From assembly GCA_030141605.1 (NCBI GenBank), contig JAQGDQ010002482.1, positions 1 to 20,775 on the forward strand: a stretch of 20,775 nt of DNA. Direction: 5' to 3'. A program made the translations under genes and the position numbers. Shown here in pieces: positions 15,768-20,775 of the stretch (position 1 is the stretch's first letter; every line of letters begins with the position of its first letter). The notes under the pieces are model-generated. The model saw only the letters and a program-made list of their open reading frames with translations. It was not told the origin of the DNA and did no database searches. The DNA comes from Tubiluchus corallicola (taxonomy: Eukaryota > Priapulida > Priapulimorpha > Priapulimorphida > Tubiluchidae).

Positions 15768-17042
15768 TTATTTGTTTTTTACTGGATCTTTTTCAAGATC
15801 GAATAACTCATGCAACACTTCTGCTAATGTTTCGGCTTCTTCTCTTTTACATGTAGAACTTAAATGTAGCGCGGGGAGTTTCACTATATTATTAAGCATA
15901 TTTTTTGTTACAAGCTCTACGGCTTGCATTTGATGTTGGTCTAATTTTTTTAAACACTTTGCTATCTCTTCTTTTCTAATCTCTTCTAAAGCACTTTTAA
16001 ACTTATTGATTGTTGGAGAAAAAGCTACTTTTTTTAGCCAAGCATTAAACTCTGCAATGGATTGTTCAATAATTTCTTTTACTTGTGGTATTGCTTCTAA
16101 CCGTGCTTTTAAGGTTTCAGAAGTTTTAGTGTGGATATGATCTATATTAAATAGAGAAACAAAAGGAAGTTTTTCTATTTCGGGGTCTATACTACGAGGA
16201 ACAGACAAATCAATAAAATGCTTTACCCCGCCAATGTTTAGTGTTTCTACAAAATTTTTAGTTATGATGGGCGTATCAGTTGCTATTGCTGATATGATGA
16301 TATCGCTTTTGGCTACATAATCATAAGTTTCTTCAAATGCTATTGCTTGAAAGTTGTATTCTTGGGCTATTTCTGTTGCTTTTTGCTTGGTTCTGTTGGC
16401 AACAAATACGGTTTCAACATTTGAGTTTAATAGGTTTTTGCACACCCCAGAACCAATTTCTCCCATTCCTATTACTAATATTTTTGGGGTTATAATATTT
16501 TTTGTAAGTGTTTTTGCAAGCTCCGTGGCAACATATGATATTGAAGAGGCGCCATCTTTAAATGAGGTTTCTTGAACTACACGTTTGTTTGTGTAAAAAA
16601 TAACATGCATTAATCGATGTAGTAGCGTTCCTGCCATTTCTTGCTCAATGCTTAGTTGATAAGCCGATTTTACTTGTCCAACTATTTGAACATCGCCTAT
16701 TATTTGAGCCTCTAACCCCATAGCTACATAAAATAGGTGTTGAATAGCTTTTTGAGTGTCATTTTGAATATGGAAATACTGGGCTACTTTGTTACTTAAA
16801 TTAGGCTTTACATGTTCAACTAATAGCAATTTAATAATTTCTTGACTGTAATCATTGGTAGAGTTGTAGTATATTTCTACTCTATTGCACGTTGTAATCA
16901 CTATGGCTTCCTTAATACCTAAATATTCTTTAAGCTTATTTAGAAAACAACCACATGTATTCTCTTGCAAAGCTACAATCTCTCTGATATCTACAGGTGC
17001 TTCTTTGTGAGAAATGCCTACTAATTTTAAATTACAATCCAT
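15768..17042 (-). CDS. hemA: Glutamyl-tRNA reductase
   Basis: A 424-residue NADPH-dependent enzyme that reduces glutamyl-tRNA to glutamate 1-semialdehyde, the first committed step of C5 tetrapyrrole (haem) synthesis. The N-terminal catalytic domain has GISHKEAPVDIRE at residues 9-21 and the nucleophilic Cys52 in VITTCNRVEIY. GDVQIVGQVKSAYQ lies near 115-130. The NADPH-binding domain has VIGMGEIGSG, and the C terminus is a helical dimerisation domain with ALHLSSTCKREE. ATG at 17042 is chosen; a TTG one codon upstream is possible. Length is typical. Only 24 bp separate its stop from the pbpC start, so the two are probably in one transcript. A good Bacteroidota promoter lies 31 bp upstream. It shows the organism makes, or recently made, its own haem precursors. 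Confidence 0.96.
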   Translation of the reverse strand: MDCNLKLVGISHKEAPVDIREIVALQENTCGCFLNKLKEYLGIKEAIVITTCNRVEIYYNSTNDYSQEIIKLLLVEHVKPNLSNKVAQYFHIQNDTQKAIQHLFYVAMGLEAQIIGDVQIVGQVKSAYQLSIEQEMAGTLLHRLMHVIFYTNKRVVQETSFKDGASSISYVATELAKTLTKNIITPKILVIGMGEIGSGVCKNLLNSNVETVFVANRTKQKATEIAQEYNFQAIAFEETYDYVAKSDIIISAIATDTPIITKNFVETLNIGGVKHFIDLSVPRSIDPEIEKLPFVSLFNIDHIHTKTSETLKARLEAIPQVKEIIEQSIAEFNAWLKKVAFSPTINKFKSALEEIRKEEIAKCLKKLDQHQMQAVELVTKNMLNNIVKLPALHLSSTCKREEAETLAEVLHELFDLEKDPVKNK

Positions 17043-17072
17043 CAAATGTTTAAAATTTTTATATTTACTCTA

Positions 17073-17102
17073 CAAAATTAAAAATAAAAAGATAAAATCA
17101 AA
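17073..17102 (-). promoter_or_regulatory. hemA promoter
   Basis: On the minus strand TTTG (17102-17099), an 18-nt spacer and TAATTTTG (17080-17073, exact TAnnTTTG) lie 31 bp before the hemA ATG. Both elements match the Bacteroidota consensus, making this one of the best promoters in the window. Confidence 0.65.
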
Positions 17103-17160
17103 AAAAAAATGATTTTTTGTTACACTAAACAAAATGTTTTTTATTACTTTGCCTTGCGAA

Positions 17161-17180
17161 AGGTTGTAGAAAAACAACCT
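17161..17180 (+). promoter_or_regulatory. Hairpin upstream of the DUF6807 lipoprotein gene
   Basis: AGGTTGT at 17161-17167 and ACAACCT at 17174-17180 form a perfect 7-bp stem with a 6-nt loop. Flanking GAA and TTC can extend it across a small bulge. No T-run follows on either strand, so it is unlikely to be an intrinsic terminator. It lies 61 bp before the ATG at 17242. A near -7 element, TTACTTTG at 17144-17151, just precedes it. Confidence 0.45.
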
Positions 17181-17241
17181 CTTTCAATAAAAAAATGGTA
17201 ATTTTATATAAATTTTTGTATTAAAATTAAATGTTAAGTAT

Positions 17242-18282
17242 ATGGATAAGTTATTTAAGTTGTTTGTTTTATTAGTGCTTCTGGGTACTTTTTCTTGTCA
17301 AATAAAAAAAAATGATGTTGAGATGGAAATGAAAGAAAAAGAGAATAAAATAGATATTTACTTAGGAGGGAAATATTTCACATCTTATATTTTCCCTGAA
17401 GATTTAGAGAAAACAACTCTTTGGCCTGTTTCTACCTATCAAGGAACAGAAATTACGCGTAAGTATCCAAGAAAAGCTGGAAAGTATGAACGATTTGACC
17501 ACCCTCACCATATAGGGCTTTGGTTCAACTTTGGAGATGTTAACGGTATAGATTTTTGGAACAACTCTTTTAAAATACCCGAAGAGAAAGCGCCAGAATA
17601 TGGAGTAATAAGCCATGTAAGTGCAGTTCCTAATGAGCAAGAAGGTACATTGAAAACTGTTGCAAATTGGGAAGATTTTGACGGCAACATTTTGTTAAAG
17701 GAACAAACAACATTCAAATTTATTGATAGGAAGAACACAAGAATTATTGATAGGATAACGACGCTTACTGCTGAGCAAGAGAATGTTACCTTCACAGACA
17801 ATAAAGAAGGGTTGTTAGCTATCAGGGTTGCCCGAGAGTTAGAGATTCCTTCAGACAACCCTGTGGCATTGACGGATGACCATGGAATGCCAATACCTGA
17901 GAAAATTGTAGAAACAAAAATTGCTTCAGGAAACTATAAAAGCAGTGAAGGTGTGGAAGGAAGCAATGTGTGGGGCAAAAAAGCTAAGTGGATGATGCTG
18001 AACGGCAATTTTGAAGATGAAAAAGTAACAGTGGCAATAATAGATCACCCAACCAACCCTACTTATCCTTCCTACTGGCATGCAAGAGGATATGGGTTGT
18101 TTTCTGTAAATTCATTGGGACAGCAGGTTTTTGATAAAGCAAAAGAGCAATTAAAAGTAGTATTAAAGAAAGGCGAAAGCATAACATTTAAATTTCGTAT
18201 TGTAGTTTACTCAGGTAACCAGCACTTAAAGGAAGAAGAAGCTAACACGTTATTTCAAGAGTTTCAAAGTGCCAAATGGTAG
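17242..18282 (+). CDS. DUF6807 (PmoA-like) lipoprotein
   Basis: A 346-residue exported protein. The N terminus has a short basic start, a hydrophobic run and Cys19 in LGTFSC, a relaxed lipobox of the kind common in Bacteroidota, so it is probably an outer-surface or periplasmic lipoprotein. The mature part matches the DUF6807 family, often labelled PmoA from an old misnaming. Landmarks are LWPVSTYQGTEITRKYP, FDHPHHIGLWFNFGDVNG with three clustered histidines near residues 92-95, and HPTNPTYPSYWHARGYG near the C terminus. Family members often occur next to sugar oxidoreductases or glycan-degradation genes; no such neighbour is visible here. No enzymatic reaction is established that I can state. 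It shows nothing to suggest methane oxidation. Divergent from hemA and followed by the rpmB promoter. Confidence 0.82.
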   Translation: MDKLFKLFVLLVLLGTFSCQIKKNDVEMEMKEKENKIDIYLGGKYFTSYIFPEDLEKTTLWPVSTYQGTEITRKYPRKAGKYERFDHPHHIGLWFNFGDVNGIDFWNNSFKIPEEKAPEYGVISHVSAVPNEQEGTLKTVANWEDFDGNILLKEQTTFKFIDRKNTRIIDRITTLTAEQENVTFTDNKEGLLAIRVARELEIPSDNPVALTDDHGMPIPEKIVETKIASGNYKSSEGVEGSNVWGKKAKWMMLNGNFEDEKVTVAIIDHPTNPTYPSYWHARGYGLFSVNSLGQQVFDKAKEQLKVVLKKGESITFKFRIVVYSGNQHLKEEEANTLFQEFQSAKW

Positions 18283-18330
18283 TTTTATTGAAAAAATTGT
18301 AAAGAAAATTTATAAATAAAAGAATCATTT

Positions 18331-18361
18331 TTTGTTTTAGTTAAGATATTTATTACCTTTG
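18331..18361 (+). promoter_or_regulatory. rpmB promoter
   Basis: TTTG at 18331-18334, a 19-nt spacer and TACCTTTG at 18354-18361 match the Bacteroidota promoter in every position. The implied start, near 18368, leaves a leader of about 37 nt before the rpmB ATG at 18405. This makes the in-frame ATG at 18363 an unlikely start. Confidence 0.75.
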
Positions 18362-18404
18362 CATGCACAGAGAATGTAGTAACAATTTTAAATTTGTAAG
18401 AGAA

Positions 18405-18590
18405 ATGTCAAAGGTCTGCCAAATAACAGGAAAAAGAACCATAGCGGGAAATAATGTTTCCCATGCTAACAATAAAACAAAAAGAAAGTTTTTTCCCAAT
18501 TTGCAAAAGAAACGCTTTTTTTTACCTGAACAAGGATGGTTGGGCAGTGGGTATCACTCCCAAACATGTTGTTGCTGTGTGGGTAGGTAA
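18405..18590 (+). pseudogene. rpmB: 50S ribosomal protein L28, truncated and fused to reversed pbpC sequence
   Basis: The first 42 codons are a clear L28 N terminus: [16 protein letters not shown], then [16 protein letters not shown] and RFFLPE. Bacteroidota L28 is about 80 residues, so nearly half is missing. At about 18530 the sequence switches to the inverted copy of pbpC and the frame runs on for about 19 unrelated residues to a stop at 18588-18590. The join falls at CAAGGATGG, where an L28 continuation such as PEQDGW would have closely similar bases, so microhomology may have guided it. The gene has a perfect promoter, and L28 is normally a single essential or near-essential gene. The rest of rpmB and its usual Bacteroidota followers (rpmG, ftsY) are not in the window. 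Either the intact copy is elsewhere or the junction is artificial. Confidence 0.88.
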
Positions 18591-19273
18591 TGCAGATGGG
18601 GAGGGGCGTTCTGGGCTTACGGGAACCTTTGGCTGCATCTCCTATTATGTTTGATATTTTTAAACACCTCAATACGGACAAATGGTTTGAGCTGCCAAAT
18701 GAGAATGTAGCTACTATAAAATATTGTTCAAAAAGTGGTTTTAAGTACTCCAAATTGTGAAGAAAACCACTGAGATGATACTTCCAAAGCATCTGTTAAT
18801 GCTCCCCATTGTACTTATCATAAAATAATAAATTTAGATGAGGAGGAAAAATACCAAGTCAAACAGTCATGTTATCCTGTGGAAAAAAATGAAGCACAAA
18901 ATGGTTTGTGTTAACTCAATTATCAAGTGGTATTATAGACTTAAAAACCCTTCATATCAACAGATACCTCCTTTTAGGGATGAGTGCCTTGGAAAAAGAG
19001 ACAGGAAAGCCCATGCAAATTGTATATCCATTTAAAAAAAGTAAACTATATATACCCAAGAACTTAGGGGGAGAAAGAGGAGAGATAGTTTTTAAAATTG
19101 TACACAGAAACCCATTAGCTAAGGTCTTTTGGCATCTAGACAATCAATATATTGGAATGACTTCGCTAGACTCACACAAAAAGGGTATACAGCCTAAAAA
19201 GGGTATACATACTATTACTTGGGTAGATGAACAAGGCAATAGCTTATCTCTTAACTTTGAAATTTTGAATTAG
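18530..19273 (+). pseudogene. pbpC 3' fragment, frameshifted copy
   Basis: This corresponds to the last ~247 codons of pbpC, starting inside the GYKDGWAVG segment just after the KTG box. Relative to 13335-14080 it has these changes: an extra C near 18627, two T lost near 18741, an extra A near 18761, a C lost near 18784, an extra A near 18888, two A lost near 18900, a C lost and GG changed to CA near 18920-18930, and an extra A near 18995. These scatter the frame. Only the final ~90 codons (from about 19005) read cleanly to the stop at 19273. With no start, membrane span or catalytic serine it cannot be a functional protein. Confidence 0.92.
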
Positions 19274-19435
19274 ATAATACAATTTTGGCAATTACAACTA
19301 TACATTTTAATGTGTCAATTTAATATAAACTCTATTTTTTATTCTCTTTATAGGGATGAGTAAAACTATTCCATATATTTTCTAAGTTTCAAATCTTCAG
19401 AATCTTCTTTGCCTTGTGTAGTTAATAGTTCAGTC

Positions 19436-19474
19436 CCCTCAAAGTAGCGTGCCTACCAATTCCACTACATGCGC
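19436..19474 (-). pseudogene. Second copy of the tRNA-Leu(GAG) 5' half
   Basis: The minus strand repeats 13134-13172 exactly, including the GCGCATG acceptor strand and TTGAGG anticodon loop. It is duplicated only because it lies inside the inverted repeat. It lacks the 3' half in the same way as the left copy. Confidence 0.6.
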
Positions 19475-19554
19475 TAATAATTTGCATGCAAAAATAAGGA
19501 CAATAAAATTCATCACCAAATTTATTGAAAATTGTTCTTTTGGGTATCTAAAAT

Positions 19555-20775
19555 TTATTCTTTTATTGCCTTAGCCTTTTCTACAATATCATGCACTACA
19601 CGTGGGTCTAAAAGAGTAGATGTGTCTCCAAAGTCATCATATACTCCCGAAGCAATTTTTCTTAAAATACGCCTCATTATTTTTCCAGACCGAGTTTTTG
19701 GTAGCCCTTTCACAAATTGTATAACATCAGGTTTTGCAATAGGTCCAATAAGGTTGCTTACCGTCATTTTTATCTCCTTTTGCAAGTTTTTCTCTGTTCT
19801 ATGCTCCATATCTGCAATTACAAAGGCATAAATTCCTTGCCCCTTAATTTCATGTGGATATCCTACTACAGCTGTTTCTACTGCAAGAGGATGTTCATTA
19901 ATAGCATTCTCGACCTCTGCCGTTCCCATTCTATGTCCAGAAACGTTGATAACATCATCTACTCGTCCTAAAATTTTATAGTATCCTTCTTCATCTCTTT
20001 TCACTCCATCTCCAGAGAAATAGTATCCCTTGAAAGTATCAAAATAGGTCTGTCTACACTTCTCATGGTCTCCATACAGAGTTCTTAGCATAGAGGGCCA
20101 AGGGAACTTGACGCATAAGTTTCCTTCTACTCCATTTCCTTTTAGTTCTTTTCCATTTTCATCTAAAATAGCTACTTGTATTCCAGGCAGTGGCAAAGTA
20201 GCATAAGATGGTTTTGTTGGAATAACTCCTGCTAGTGGTGATATTAAAATTCCTCCTGTTTCTGTTTGCCACCAAGTATCAACAATAGGGCACCTTCCTT
20301 TGCCTATGTGGTCCCTGTACCAGTGCCATGCTTCAGCATTAATGGGCTCCCCTACTGTGCCTAAAACCTTTAATGATGAAAGGTCCCTCTTGTTCACATG
20401 TTCCGTTCCAAACGCTTGCAAAGCTCTTATAGCAGTGGGGGCAGTATAAAACTGATTTACTTGATATTTGTCCACTATGTCCCAAAATCTTCCTGGGTCA
20501 GGATAGGTAGGTACACCTTCAAAAAGCAGGGTTGTGCCAGCACAAAGTAACGGAGCATATACTAAATAAGAGTGTCCTGTTATCCATCCTATATCTGCCG
20601 TACACCAATAAACATCTCCTGTGCTATACTGAAAAACATTTTTAAACGAAAATTGAGTATATACCATATATCCTCCACAGGTATGCACTATACCTTTTGG
20701 TTTTCCAGTTGAGCCAGAGGTGTATAATATAAACAAAATGTCCTCAGAGTCCATCTCTTCTGCTTTACACTCAAC
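19555..20775 (-). CDS. acs: Acetyl-CoA synthetase, partial second copy
   Basis: The 407-codon minus-strand frame, open at the window edge, encodes the same residues as 230-635 of the acs gene at 11146-13053. It includes the [32 protein letters not shown] and [11 protein letters not shown] motifs. No amino-acid difference was found and matching positions keep a constant sum of 32608. Whether the first 229 codons follow beyond the window is unknown. An exact copy with its whole downstream intergenic region shows it arrived as part of the inverted repeat, not as an independent paralogue. If the repeat is an assembly artefact, this gene does not exist as a second copy. Confidence 0.85.
   Translation of the reverse strand, partial: VECKAEEMDSEDILFILYTSGSTGKPKGIVHTCGGYMVYTQFSFKNVFQYSTGDVYWCTADIGWITGHSYLVYAPLLCAGTTLLFEGVPTYPDPGRFWDIVDKYQVNQFYTAPTAIRALQAFGTEHVNKRDLSSLKVLGTVGEPINAEAWHWYRDHIGKGRCPIVDTWWQTETGGILISPLAGVIPTKPSYATLPLPGIQVAILDENGKELKGNGVEGNLCVKFPWPSMLRTLYGDHEKCRQTYFDTFKGYYFSGDGVKRDEEGYYKILGRVDDVINVSGHRMGTAEVENAINEHPLAVETAVVGYPHEIKGQGIYAFVIADMEHRTEKNLQKEIKMTVSNLIGPIAKPDVIQFVKGLPKTRSGKIMRRILRKIASGVYDDFGDTSTLLDPRVVHDIVEKAKAIKE

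Larger units (their letters stand above)
18530..20775. repeat. Right arm of the ~2.25-kb inverted repeat
   Basis: Reverse-complement copy of 11833-14080. From 18530 to about 19005 I count eight indel sites (net -2 bp), mostly in homopolymers, plus a few substitutions. From there to the window edge I found no difference: the offset is constant and both reading frames and antisense frames give the same proteins. The copy is still running at the last base, so its true far end is unknown. A unique segment of about 4.45 kb lies between the arms. Confidence 0.95.

Noticed and set aside
18363-18404. Upstream ATG at 18363 as the start of rpmB
   Set aside because: It lies only 2 bp after the exact -7 element, before any plausible leader, and adds 14 residues absent from L28 proteins.
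18454-19035. Plus-strand frames that read like new small proteins in the repeat arm
   Set aside because: They are pieces of pbpC shifted between frames by indels, or fusions with the rpmB fragment.
1-20775. CRISPR array, prophage or defence system
   Set aside because: No regularly spaced repeats, cas-like, phage structural, nuclease or toxin-antitoxin proteins were seen on either strand.

Overview
The window is AT-rich chromosomal DNA from a member of the Bacteroidota. Several things point there: repeated upstream matches to the Bacteroidota promoter (TTTG, about 19 nt, TAnnTTTG), few convincing Shine-Dalgarno sequences, a six-repeat ribosomal protein S1, a DUF3109 protein, a short DUF6787-like membrane protein, a DUF6807 lipoprotein and a large secreted protein of Bacteroidota type. 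No phage, transposase, CRISPR or toxin-antitoxin gene was recognised. The genus cannot be fixed from the sequence.

Left part (1-7.7 kb): a large exported protein of unknown function runs off the left edge on the minus strand. A divergent beta-phosphoglucomutase-type HAD gene follows. A minus-strand cluster then reads rpsA, ugd, uxs and a small membrane protein, with short gaps of 15-50 bp. ugd and uxs would take UDP-glucose to UDP-glucuronate to UDP-xylose for surface polysaccharide, but ugd as given carries a single frameshift.

Middle part (7.7-13.3 kb): cysS and rlmB are coupled on the plus strand. A convergent DUF3109 gene follows, then acs (acetyl-CoA synthetase) and a promoter-bearing 5' half of a tRNA-Leu(GAG) gene.

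Right part (13.3-20.8 kb): pbpC (penicillin-binding protein 1C) and hemA (glutamyl-tRNA reductase) lie on the minus strand, and a DUF6807 lipoprotein lies on the plus strand. A textbook Bacteroidota promoter then drives the first 42 codons of rpmB (ribosomal protein L28). rpmB breaks off at about 18530, where an inverted copy of 11833-14080 begins: the pbpC 3' third, the tRNA fragment and acs from residue 230 onward. This copy runs to the right edge. Its first ~475 bp carry many one- and two-base indels, mostly in homopolymers; I found no difference in the remaining ~1.77 kb. An essential ribosomal gene cut at the junction, plus this error pattern, makes a fold-back assembly or read chimera the leading explanation. 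A recent real inverted duplication is the alternative.
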